Shown here piece by piece: positions 8,666-17,956 of a stretch of DNA of 47,876 nt. Below the pieces are notes generated by a model. It was given only the letters and a program-made list of their open reading frames with translations, did no database searches and was not told the DNA's origin. This DNA is from Deltaproteobacteria bacterium GWC2_42_11 (lineage in GTDB: Bacteria; Desulfobacterota; GWC2-55-46; UBA9637; GWC2-42-11). How positions within the stretch are numbered: the stretch's first letter is position 1; every line of letters begins with the position of its first letter. A program made the position numbers and the translations under genes. Location: contig MGPS01000073.1 of NCBI GenBank assembly GCA_001797495.1, positions 1-47,876 of the forward strand, written 5' to 3'.

Positions 8666-8687
8666 TTAGGGAGGGGAGGTTACAAGC

Positions 8688-9545
8688 ATGAACTATTTGA
8701 AGACAACAATCTTACTTGCTGTGCTTACCGCTATACTTGTTTTTGCGGGTGATGCAATTGGCGGAAGGCAGGGCGCAATTACAGCACTTATTTTTGCAGG
8801 GGTAATGAACTTTGTCACATACTGGTGGAGCGATAAGATTGTGCTCATAATGTACGGTGCTAAGAGGGTGGAGGAAGGCGATGCGCCGCAGTTGTACGCA
8901 GTAGTGAGAGACCTTGCAATGAGGGCAAACATGCCTCTGCCAAAGGTATATACTATGGAGAATGATACCCCCAATGCCTTCGCAACAGGGAGAAACCCCA
9001 GCCATGCAGCAGTTGCAGTTACAACAGGTATAATGCGGATACTCAGCAGAGAGGAACTCGCAGGCGTTATAGCACACGAACTGGCACACATAAGGCACAG
9101 AGACATTCTGCTTTCAACAATAGCAGCGACCATTGCCGGTGCGATAAGTTATCTTGCACACATGGCACAGTGGGCAGCGGTGTTTGGCGGCGGAAGAAAC
9201 AACGATGAAAGGGGCGGCAACCCAATAGCCCTTATAGCAATGATGATAATAGCACCCCTTGCTGCAATGCTTATACAGATGGCAATCTCGCGCTCAAGGG
9301 AATATGCTGCAGATACAGGCGGGGCGAATATATGCGGCAACCCCCTTTACCTTGCAGATGCACTCAGAAAACTTGAAATGGCAAACAAAAGGATACCAAT
9401 GTTGAATGCAAACGAGGCAACAGCACACATGTTTATAGTTAGTCCCTTAAGCGGCGGCGGGATACTCAAACTCTTCAGCACACATCCACCTATAGAAGAA
9501 AGGGTAAGAAGGCTTGAGGCAATGGCTGGCGGTTTGAGGTATTAA
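8688..9545 (+). CDS. htpX: Membrane zinc metalloprotease HtpX
   Basis: HtpX is an inner-membrane M48 protease that degrades damaged membrane proteins. The 285-residue product has two N-terminal transmembrane helices (about 5-20 and 30-47), the zinc motif HELAH at 130-134, a further hydrophobic pair near 150-200, and the third-ligand motif SREYAAD. Length and C-terminal motif ([15 protein letters not shown]) match the family. A strong purine-rich ribosome-binding site (GGGAGGGGAGG) precedes the ATG. It follows a small lipoprotein gene closely. Confidence 0.96.
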   Translation: MNYLKTTILLAVLTAILVFAGDAIGGRQGAITALIFAGVMNFVTYWWSDKIVLIMYGAKRVEEGDAPQLYAVVRDLAMRANMPLPKVYTMENDTPNAFATGRNPSHAAVAVTTGIMRILSREELAGVIAHELAHIRHRDILLSTIAATIAGAISYLAHMAQWAAVFGGGRNNDERGGNPIALIAMMIIAPLAAMLIQMAISRSREYAADTGGANICGNPLYLADALRKLEMANKRIPMLNANEATAHMFIVSPLSGGGILKLFSTHPPIEERVRRLEAMAGGLRY

Positions 9546-9605
9546 TGCACAGCATGGACTAAATAACAGTACCCACCGAACTTATTTCTGAGAATATACT
9601 CTTCA

Positions 9606-10358
9606 ATGAAAATATCTGACAACTCCCTCGCAGGCAAGACTGCCCTTGTAACAGGAGGGGCAGTGCGTATCGGCAGTGCAATGGTTAACGCCCTCGCAAA
9701 AAATGGGGTAAATGTTGTTATCCATTACCATGCCTCAGAAGATGAGGCAGAAAAACTTGTCAAAGAGATTAAAAAACTCGGGGTAAATGGGTGTAAAGTA
9801 TGTGCAGATTTATCTAGAGTCCATGAAACCGAAGAACTGTTTAAGGAGGTTCAGTCAAAGGCAGGCAAAATCGATTTCCTGATAAACAGCGCCGCGGTTT
9901 TTGACAAATCCAGTATCCCGGATATATCTATTGAAAACCTCCACCGCACTTTAATGATAAACTCTTTTGCACCACTGCTATTGTCCCGTAAATTTTCAAA
10001 ACAGACAAACAAAGGGGCAATAATCAATTTACTGGACAGCCGTGTAACCCGATACGACTTGAAAAGGGTTTCATACCAATTGAGTAAAAACCTGTTATGC
10101 CATCTTACAAAGATGATGGCGCTGGAGTTTGCACCTGATATACGAGTGAATGCTGTTGCACCCGGTTTAATACTGCCTCCTTGCGGGAAAGATGAGTCCT
10201 ATATTGAAAAAGAGCGGCACAGAAACTTATTGCAGCAAGGCGGCAAATTGAATAATATAACCGATACAATCATCTTCCTCCTTTCAAACGAGTTTGTTAC
10301 AGGAGAAACCATATTTGTGGACGGCGGCGAAAATTTAAAGGAAAGGCTTTTAGATTAG
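9606..10358 (+). CDS. SDR-family reductase, probably pteridine (FolM-like) reductase
   Basis: This 250-residue short-chain dehydrogenase has the nucleotide-binding motif TGGAVRIG near residue 17, the NSAA block near 92, the catalytic YxxxK (YQLSK) near 158 and the family C-terminus (TGETIFVDGGENL). SDR enzymes use NAD(P)H to reduce carbonyls or pterins. The gene stops one base before folB begins, and SDR genes next to folB commonly encode dihydromonapterin or pteridine reductases, so a role in folate or pterin metabolism is likely. A FabG-like oxoacyl reductase cannot be excluded from sequence alone. The start lacks an obvious Shine-Dalgarno. Confidence 0.8.
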   Translation: MKISDNSLAGKTALVTGGAVRIGSAMVNALAKNGVNVVIHYHASEDEAEKLVKEIKKLGVNGCKVCADLSRVHETEELFKEVQSKAGKIDFLINSAAVFDKSSIPDISIENLHRTLMINSFAPLLLSRKFSKQTNKGAIINLLDSRVTRYDLKRVSYQLSKNLLCHLTKMMALEFAPDIRVNAVAPGLILPPCGKDESYIEKERHRNLLQQGGKLNNITDTIIFLLSNEFVTGETIFVDGGENLKERLLD

Positions 10359-10359
10359 A

Positions 10360-10732
10360 ATGCAAGAAAACCTTGATAAAATTTATATCCGGGACCTTTT
10401 GCTTCGCTGCATAGTTGGCATCAACCCCGAGGAACGTAGGGAGAAACAGGATGTTATTATAAATGTAGCGCTCAATTGCGACTTAAGGCATGCCTGTTCA
10501 ACTGACTGCATAGAGGATACAATAGACTATAAGAATATAAAAAAGGGCATAATATCTCTTGTGGAAAACTCCTCTTTCCTTTTGATTGAAAAACTATGTG
10601 GCGAGATAGCCGCACTCTGTCTTAAGAATAAGAGGGTGCAGGGCTGTGACTGTTACCGTTGACAAGCCAGGGGCGCTCCGCTACTGCCGTTCTGTTGCAG
10701 TAGAAATTACCCGCAGGCACAACAATGCCTGA
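10360..10732 (+). pseudogene. folB: Dihydroneopterin aldolase FolB with a +1 frameshift
   Basis: FolB converts 7,8-dihydroneopterin to 6-hydroxymethyl-dihydropterin in folate synthesis. The first frame gives a normal FolB start (DKIYIRDLLLRCIVGI, then ERREKQDVIINV) but leaves the conserved path at RVQG and stops at 100 residues. Dropping one G from the GGG at 10641-10643 restores the rest (AVTVTVDKPGALRYCRS to VAVEITRR) and an in-frame stop at 10730-10732, giving a full-length FolB of about 123 residues. The missing end carries the expected KPGAL and VEI blocks. This is a real frameshift mutation, a sequencing or assembly error in a G run, or less likely programmed slippage. It follows the SDR gene after one base. 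Confidence 0.85.
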
Positions 10733-12263
<1,531 letters not shown>

Positions 12264-12290
12264 TTACTAATGCTGTGGCATATAAATTCC

Positions 12291-12414
12291 AATGGCAAAG
12301 TAAAAAGCTCCAGATGCAAAGCGGAGTAAGGCTTCAAGCGAGGCATACTTTTTTGTATGTTGAGCGCAGAAGCCGCAGCGACAACACAGCAGATGGACTT
12401 TTTACAAAGCCATT
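12291..12414. repeat. 124-bp imperfect palindrome (MITE-like element)
   Basis: The outer arms are AATGGCAAAGTAAAAAGC and its near-complement CTTTTTACAAAGCCATT. An inner stem GGCTTC...GCATAC pairs with GTATG...GAAGCC around a T-rich loop. The element ends exactly one base before the ATG of the next gene. It contains no open reading frame. The shape is that of a non-autonomous mobile or REP-type palindrome; no transposase gene is visible in the window. Confidence 0.75.
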
Positions 12415-12753
12415 ATGATTGAACATTACGAATTCGGCAAAATAATCATTGACGGCAGGACATTTACGAGCGATTTAATAATCCTTCCTGACAGGATAAT
12501 AGACAACTGGTGGAGGAAGGAAGGACATAATCTAGTCCTTGCTGATATAGAGGTTGTTATGCTTGAATGGCCCATAACCCTTGTTATAGGCACAGGCGCA
12601 GACGGCATGATGAAGGTTTCAAAAGAGATAAGAAGAATGCTGCCTTTGCGAGGCATAAAAATCATTGAGATGAAGACAAAAGAGGCTTGCGAGGCATATA
12701 ATGAAATGTATAGGTTTGAAAAAACTGCTGCTGCCCTGCATCTTACTTGCTAA
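12415..12753 (+). CDS. Mth938-domain (DUF498 family) protein
   Basis: The 112-residue product matches the small Mth938/DUF498 family, whose members include the eukaryotic complex I assembly factor NDUFAF3. Its biochemical role in bacteria is unknown. Family marks are the start EHYEFGKIIIDG, LIILPDRI, and the central LVIGTGADGMMKVSKEI, followed by KTKEACEAYNE. Length is normal and it is probably cytoplasmic. A 124-base palindrome ends directly before the ATG, so the usual ribosome-binding site is absent or displaced, and translation may be weak or use an unusual signal. It lies between enolase and a CorC-type gene. Confidence 0.85.
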   Translation: MIEHYEFGKIIIDGRTFTSDLIILPDRIIDNWWRKEGHNLVLADIEVVMLEWPITLVIGTGADGMMKVSKEIRRMLPLRGIKIIEMKTKEACEAYNEMYRFEKTAAALHLTC

Positions 12754-12766
12754 ACCAACCAACCCA

Positions 12767-12829
12767 GTTGGCAGTTTACAGTTTGCAGTTTGCATAACTG
12801 CCAATTGCCAACCACCATCTGCCAATTAC
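12767..12829. repeat. 7-nt-period array with inverted arms
   Basis: Units such as CAGTTTA, CAGTTTG, CAGTTTG, then GCCAATT, GCCAACC occur in register of seven. The left part (GGCAGTTT) is complementary to the right part (AACTGCC), so the array can fold. It fills most of the gap before the CorC-type gene. Confidence 0.8.
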
Positions 12830-12842
12830 TGAAGGAGACATT

Positions 12843-14168
12843 ATGTCAGCAGACACAATATGGCTTGAAGCCGCTATAATATTTATACTTATCCTTGCAA
12901 ATGGTTTTCTTGCAGGCGCTGAGATTGCAATAATCTCTGCGAGGAGAAGTAAACTTGAGCAGATGGAAAAGGAAGGAAGGCAGTCTGCTGCAATTGTAAA
13001 GGGGCTGAAAGACAACCCAGAAAAATTCCTTGCAACGGTTCAGGTCGGCATAACTTTTGTCGGAAGTCTTGCAGCCGCAGTTGGCGGCGTCGCTGCCATT
13101 GAGTTTTTAAAGCCTGTACTTCAAAGTATCCCGGTTTGGCCATTGTATGTCTTAAGCGAGGCGATATCTGTTGCCATTGTTGTAATAGTTATTTCCTATG
13201 TTACCCTCATACTGGGCGAACTTGTGCCCAAATCAATAGCGCTTCGCTATGCAGAAGGGTTTGCGTGTTTTTCCGCAAGACCCATTGATTATCTTGCAAG
13301 GGTATCATCTCTATTTGTAAGGATATTGACAGCATCTACAAATTTTATCTTAAAACTTTTTGGCGCAAAGGGACTTGAGGAAAGGGCGTTTGTATCAGAG
13401 GAGGAGATAAAATACTTTATAAAAGAAGGTATGGGAAAGGGGATATTTGAGGAGACAGAGCAGGAACTAATCCACAGCGTATTTGATTTTGCAGATACTA
13501 CTGTAAAAGAGGTAATGGTGCCAAAACACAAGTTCAGCGCCATTGATATAGATACACACCATGACAAGGTCTTGGACTTCCTGATAGAAACAGGTTTTTC
13601 CAGATACCCTGTGTACAGGGAAACACCTGACCAGATAGTGGGCATACTTTATAATAAAGATGTATTTAAGGTGCTGAAAGAGAATAGACCGCTGGTTTTG
13701 AGCGAGATAGTCCGCACACCATACTTTGTCCCCGACACAATCATGATAAGCAAACTCTTAAAAGACATGCAGAAAAAAAGGGTGCATATGGCGATTGTGG
13801 TGAATGAACACGGCGATGTAGACGGCCTTGTGACTATTGAAGACCTGCTTGAAGAGATAGTCGGCGAGATAGAGGACGAGTATGATGTAGAAAAAGGGGG
13901 GCTTATTGAAAAACTCAAAAACGGCACAATGATAATAGATGGCTCTGCATCTATACGGGATTTAAGGGATGTGGGACTCCCGTTTGAAGAAACAGAGGAG
14001 TTCCACACGCTTGCAGGATTTATGCTTGCAAAACTTCAAAAAATACCAAGGGGCGGCGAATTTGTAAACCACGCAGGTTACAGGTTTACAATTGTTGATG
14101 TTGAAGGGAAAAGGGTAGTGAAGGTGAAGGTGGAGCCGTTAGTAAAAGAGGTCGTACAGAGTAAGTAA
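12843..14168 (+). CDS. CorC/HlyC-type membrane protein (DUF21, CBS pair, transporter-associated domain)
   Basis: The 441-residue protein has an N-terminal DUF21/CNNM membrane domain with about four helices (residues 5-150), two CBS domains (about 205-330; note VKEVMVPKHKFSAID and VDGLVTIEDLLEEIVGEI), and a C-terminal CorC_HlyC domain (about 350-430). CNNM/CorC proteins are implicated in Mg2+ or Co2+ export or homeostasis, and the label hemolysin is historical. The start is supported by GAAGGAGAC five bases before the ATG. It is convergent with the UGA-containing gene on the other strand, 38 bases away. Substrate cannot be set from sequence. Confidence 0.92.
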   Translation: MSADTIWLEAAIIFILILANGFLAGAEIAIISARRSKLEQMEKEGRQSAAIVKGLKDNPEKFLATVQVGITFVGSLAAAVGGVAAIEFLKPVLQSIPVWPLYVLSEAISVAIVVIVISYVTLILGELVPKSIALRYAEGFACFSARPIDYLARVSSLFVRILTASTNFILKLFGAKGLEERAFVSEEEIKYFIKEGMGKGIFEETEQELIHSVFDFADTTVKEVMVPKHKFSAIDIDTHHDKVLDFLIETGFSRYPVYRETPDQIVGILYNKDVFKVLKENRPLVLSEIVRTPYFVPDTIMISKLLKDMQKKRVHMAIVVNEHGDVDGLVTIEDLLEEIVGEIEDEYDVEKGGLIEKLKNGTMIIDGSASIRDLRDVGLPFEETEEFHTLAGFMLAKLQKIPRGGEFVNHAGYRFTIVDVEGKRVVKVKVEPLVKEVVQSK

Positions 14169-14206
14169 AAAATAAAGGGGACAGCCTGACCATCCCGATT
14201 CTCTTC

Positions 14207-14530
14207 TTATTTTATCGGTTCCTTCAGAGTTTCCCTGTATGTTCTTGCTTTTTTGAGGGTATCTTCCATCTCTTTGATAGATGTCTTCGATGGGTCATAA
14301 TAAACCGTATTTATCTCCATAGAGTTATAAAACCCCTTTTCCACTTTCTTAATGCCTTCAAGCCCCTCCAGGGCTTCTTTGCCTATATCAAATCACCCTA
14401 CCGCAAAAGTGACTGCCGCCTTTTTATTATCTTCTGCAAAAGATGTCTGATTTGTTATAGTTATAGCAACAAATAAAATAACTAAAAGTCCTAAAAAGAT
14501 AGATTTTTTAAACAAACTAACAAGATACAT
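14207..14530 (-). CDS. Small exported protein with in-frame UGA (candidate selenoprotein, MsrA/HMA-like)
   Basis: This gene is split in the ORF track, which shows only its start. From ATG 14530, preceded by a strong AAGGAGGAT, the frame gives a signal peptide (residues 1-32, ending SFA-ED), then KKAAVTFAVG, a UGA at codon 46 (14393-14395), then 61 more codons of normal-looking protein to TAA at 14207. The sequence around the UGA (AVTFAVG-U-FD) resembles the catalytic region of methionine sulfoxide reductase A (ATFAGGCFW), and the later VYYDPSKTSIKEME resembles MsrA YDP; a small heavy-metal-type ferredoxin fold is an alternative. A SECIS-like hairpin follows the UGA. No other Cys is present. 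If not selenocysteine, the UGA is a nonsense mutation of a Cys codon. The EIIA-ATPase gene is 82 bases upstream. Confidence 0.65.
14360..14376 (-). promoter_or_regulatory. Putative bacterial SECIS hairpin
   Basis: On the minus strand, AAGCCC-TGGAG-GGGCTT forms a perfect six-pair stem with a five-base loop. The loop starts 23 bases after the UGA and has G at its second position. This agrees with the usual bacterial SECIS rules: a short stem, a small loop 16-37 bases after the UGA, and a G among the first two loop bases. Confidence 0.5.
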
Positions 14531-14612
14531 AATTTTAATCCTCCTTGTGATAAGAGAACAGTGCCTTGTTATCTGCTGTGGTTTATTATCTTCCAAATTA
14601 ACTATACTACAG

Positions 14613-17600
14613 TCACGTTTTATAATCAATATCTGCTTTCCCCCCCGGACTTCTTGCTAAAAACCTTGCACTCTTTTTTCTTATCTCTTCAAAGAGAAGT
14701 AAAATCAAAGGAAAGAAGGAAAGGAGAATCAGGTCATTTATCTCAAGCGGCGCGAGTCCAAATACCTTCTGCAGAAATGGTATGTAGATTAGGGCTGATA
14801 TTAAGATAACCTCAACAAGTATGCCGAATAAGACAAACCTGTTTTTGAAAAGTCCTATTGTGAATATAGATTCCTTTTCTGTCCTGCATGCAAAGACATT
14901 ACCTATCTGGGATGCAACTATGCCTGCAAGGGTCATGGTTGTGGCGGTTGTATAGATTATACCTTCTGATGGCATAGATGTTCCCCACTGCCAGCCTTTG
15001 CTCAAATACACAAAATAAAAACCAGCCATACAGAACAGAGCCTCAATTGGCCCAAGAAAAAAATATGCCCTTGAGAGCAATTTAAAGTCCAAAAGCCTTT
15101 TATTTCTTGGTCTCGGCGGCTCATCCATTATCCCCTTTTCAGGAGGTTCAACGCCAAGTCCGAGTGCAGGCACAACATCTGTGCCCAAATCCACAGCAAG
15201 TATCTGCATCACTGTCAGAGGCAGAGGTATTTTAAACATAACAAAGGCAATAAACGGGATAATCTCAGGTATGTTGCTGGCAAAGATATATGTCACAAAT
15301 TTTTTTATGTTTGCATAAACTGCCCTGCCTTCTTTTATTGCCTCAACAATGGTTGCAAAATTATCATCTGTTAGGATTATCTCTGCGGATTCTTTTGCAA
15401 CATCGCTCCCGCGCATACCCATTGCAATTCCTATGTCAGCCTTCTTTAGAGCAGGCGCATCATTCACGCCGTCCCCTGTAACAGCAACAACCTCGCCAAT
15501 TGACTGAAGCACCTCAACAATCCTTAATTTATCCTTTGGCTCAACCCTTGCAAAGATTATCTCTCCATGTTTTAAAATCTCTTTTAATTCTCTGTGGGAT
15601 AATCTGGATAGTTCAGCGCCTGTTATTATCTTTGTTCTGTCTTTATCTATTCCCGCCTTTTTTGCTATTGCCTCTGCTGTTAGTCCGTAGTCACCTGTTA
15701 TCATTACTATCCGTATCCCTGCCTTATGGCACATAGAAACAGCGTCCTTTACCTCTGGTCTCAGCGGGTCATTTATTGCAATAAGTCCTAAAAATATCAA
15801 ATCCCTCTCAACCTCATCTGCTGTGTATTTTGTTTCGTCCTGTGTCAGACTGTGATTGTGGTGACTGCCGGCTATTTCTTTATACGCAACTGCCAGTATC
15901 CTCAAACCTTCTGACGCCATTAAATCATTCTGCTTTAAGATTTCATTTCTTTTTTCTTCAGTAAGGTTAATAACCCCTTCACCTGTTTTTATATATGCAG
16001 AGAGTTTTAATATCTCAAGAGGCGCACCTTTTACATATGCTGTAACCTCCTTGCCCGCGCCCAGAGGGCACCCGCTATGCCCCATGCCCCTCTCATGTAT
16101 CGTGGTCATCCTCTTCCTTACCCTCTCGAATGGCAGATGTCCAATTCTGGGGTTTGTCTTTTTCATTTCATCACGATTAAGTCCTGCTTTTTCTGCAGTA
16201 ACAATCAAAGCGCCTTCTGTAGGGTCTCCTGAAATTAACCAGAAAGGTTTTTCTGAGGATGGTTGTATAAGATGTGCATTGCTGCAGAGACTGGCAGCCT
16301 TTAAGATTTCAATCACACCTTCGTCTTTCAATGCCTGTTCTTCCAGTATACTGTCATTTAGCAAAAATCTGCCAACAGGCTTATAACCTGTGCCTGCAAC
16401 TTCAATTATCTTTCCATTTACCCACAACCTCGTAACACACATCTCATTGGTTGTGAGTGTCCCTGTCTTGTCAGTGCATATAACTGTTGTGCAGCCAAGG
16501 GTTTCAACAGCAGAGAGTTTTTTTACAATAGCCTTTTTCTTTGCCATCCTCTGCACACCCATGGCAAGGGAAAGGGTTACCGTGGGGAGCAGTCCCTCAG
16601 GCACATTTGCAACGATGATGCCTATGGCAAATATAAAACTCGCTGCAAGGGAAAGTCCGCCCAGGTTGTATCCAAGTCCAAAGAATATAATCCCTGTGGT
16701 AAGGGCTATAACTGTTACAGTCTTTGTTACCCGGATCATCTCCTTTTGAAGGGGGCTCATCTCATCCTTTATTGCCTGAGTCAGATATGCGACCTTGCCT
16801 ATTTCAGTGTCCATGCCTGTTGCTGTAACAACTGCCCTTCCCTGCCCTGAAATAACCCCTGTGCCTGCAAATATGAGATTAGGCATTTCAGTCCATATAA
16901 AGTTTTTTCCGTTTTCAATAGACTCCGCTGTTTTATAAACAGGCTTTGATTCACCGGTCAGGGCACTATTATCAACCCGCATGTTCTCTGCTTCAATAAG
17001 CCTCCCATCAGCAGTCATATTATCCCCCTCTGAAAGGAGAACAATATCCCCCGGTACGATCTTTTCCGCTGAAATTTCTTTTTCAATGCCGCCCCTCAGG
17101 GCATTTACCTTTTGCGGCAGGAGTCTCTGAAGCGCCTCTACAGCCTTTTCTGCCTTATATTCCTGCCAGAAACTGAAAAGTGCATTTATAATAATTACAA
17201 GAAATATTGCCCATCCAAGTTCAGGCATGCCGGCAATAAATGCCATTGCACCGCCCAGCCATAAAAGGAGTGCAAAGAGATTTGTAAGGTTCTGCAGGAA
17301 ATCATAAATAAGTCTTTTTTTCTTTATCCTCCTGATAACATTTTGACCAACGATTCCAAGCCGCTTTTCAGCCTCTTCATTTGTAAGCCCGTTTTCTGCT
17401 GTATTGAGTTCTGAAAATATCTCTTCCCTGCTTAAAGGGATATATGCATCCCTTCCCATGCCCTCTTCCATATTTACTGCCTTTATAATATCTTCCTTTA
17501 TCTTTGCTGTAAGGAGTTTATGCCTGAATGCCCTGTTTAAAAGAAACCCTTCCAGTTTTGAAAGTATCTGGAAGTGCGTCCCGCTCTCCTTTATGGGAGA

Positions 17601-17909
17601 TATGATGAGAAAGATGATATGTATATTTTGCTTTCGTTTCATTGGATGTGGAATCCCGCGGGGAGAGACTGCAATGACAATCTTTATATCATCAACAGCT
17701 TCTGATATAGAGTGGAATATTGCGGAGCCTGTGCCTGAAAGTATGCCGTCAATACTCTCATGGTCTAAAAATGTTTTTATGGATTCCTCTGTTCCGCATT
17801 CTCTGCCAAGAATGCAGACCATATTTTTCAATGCATCCCTGTGGCTCCGTACATTGAGGTTAAGGAGGATTTGTTTATCTGATAGAAATTGTGAGAGGTT
17901 TAGGGTCAT
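14613..17909 (-). CDS. P-type cation ATPase with N-terminal PTS EIIA-like domain
   Basis: This 1098-residue protein fuses two parts. Residues 1-150 resemble a PTS EIIA (nitrogen/fructose type) domain, with the candidate phospho-His in GSAIFHS and the later ILSKLEGFLLN. Residues 160-1090 form a complete P2-type ATPase: N-terminal cation ATPase domain, TGES actuator loop, phosphorylation motif DKTGTLT (Asp480), the GDGVNDAPALKKADIGIAMG hinge, and about ten membrane helices. The ion-site helix IVANVPEGLLPTVTLSLA suggests Ca2+ or Na+/K+-like transport, but I would not choose between them. It is expected in the inner membrane, and the EIIA domain hints at phosphorylation-linked control. A small UGA-containing gene follows. 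Confidence 0.9.
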   Translation of the reverse strand: MTLNLSQFLSDKQILLNLNVRSHRDALKNMVCILGRECGTEESIKTFLDHESIDGILSGTGSAIFHSISEAVDDIKIVIAVSPRGIPHPMKRKQNIHIIFLIISPIKESGTHFQILSKLEGFLLNRAFRHKLLTAKIKEDIIKAVNMEEGMGRDAYIPLSREEIFSELNTAENGLTNEEAEKRLGIVGQNVIRRIKKKRLIYDFLQNLTNLFALLLWLGGAMAFIAGMPELGWAIFLVIIINALFSFWQEYKAEKAVEALQRLLPQKVNALRGGIEKEISAEKIVPGDIVLLSEGDNMTADGRLIEAENMRVDNSALTGESKPVYKTAESIENGKNFIWTEMPNLIFAGTGVISGQGRAVVTATGMDTEIGKVAYLTQAIKDEMSPLQKEMIRVTKTVTVIALTTGIIFFGLGYNLGGLSLAASFIFAIGIIVANVPEGLLPTVTLSLAMGVQRMAKKKAIVKKLSAVETLGCTTVICTDKTGTLTTNEMCVTRLWVNGKIIEVAGTGYKPVGRFLLNDSILEEQALKDEGVIEILKAASLCSNAHLIQPSSEKPFWLISGDPTEGALIVTAEKAGLNRDEMKKTNPRIGHLPFERVRKRMTTIHERGMGHSGCPLGAGKEVTAYVKGAPLEILKLSAYIKTGEGVINLTEEKRNEILKQNDLMASEGLRILAVAYKEIAGSHHNHSLTQDETKYTADEVERDLIFLGLIAINDPLRPEVKDAVSMCHKAGIRIVMITGDYGLTAEAIAKKAGIDKDRTKIITGAELSRLSHRELKEILKHGEIIFARVEPKDKLRIVEVLQSIGEVVAVTGDGVNDAPALKKADIGIAMGMRGSDVAKESAEIILTDDNFATIVEAIKEGRAVYANIKKFVTYIFASNIPEIIPFIAFVMFKIPLPLTVMQILAVDLGTDVVPALGLGVEPPEKGIMDEPPRPRNKRLLDFKLLSRAYFFLGPIEALFCMAGFYFVYLSKGWQWGTSMPSEGIIYTTATTMTLAGIVASQIGNVFACRTEKESIFTIGLFKNRFVLFGILVEVILISALIYIPFLQKVFGLAPLEINDLILLSFFPLILLLFEEIRKKSARFLARSPGGKADIDYKT

Positions 17910-17956
17910 TTTTTAACATTAACCGCTTAATTTTCGGAAAATCACCTCTTATCAAG

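Noticed and set aside
14393-14629. 78-codon frame as listed in the ORF track
   Set aside because: Its start overlaps the ATPase gene; ATG 14530 with a strong ribosome-binding site is the real start, and the listed end is the internal UGA.
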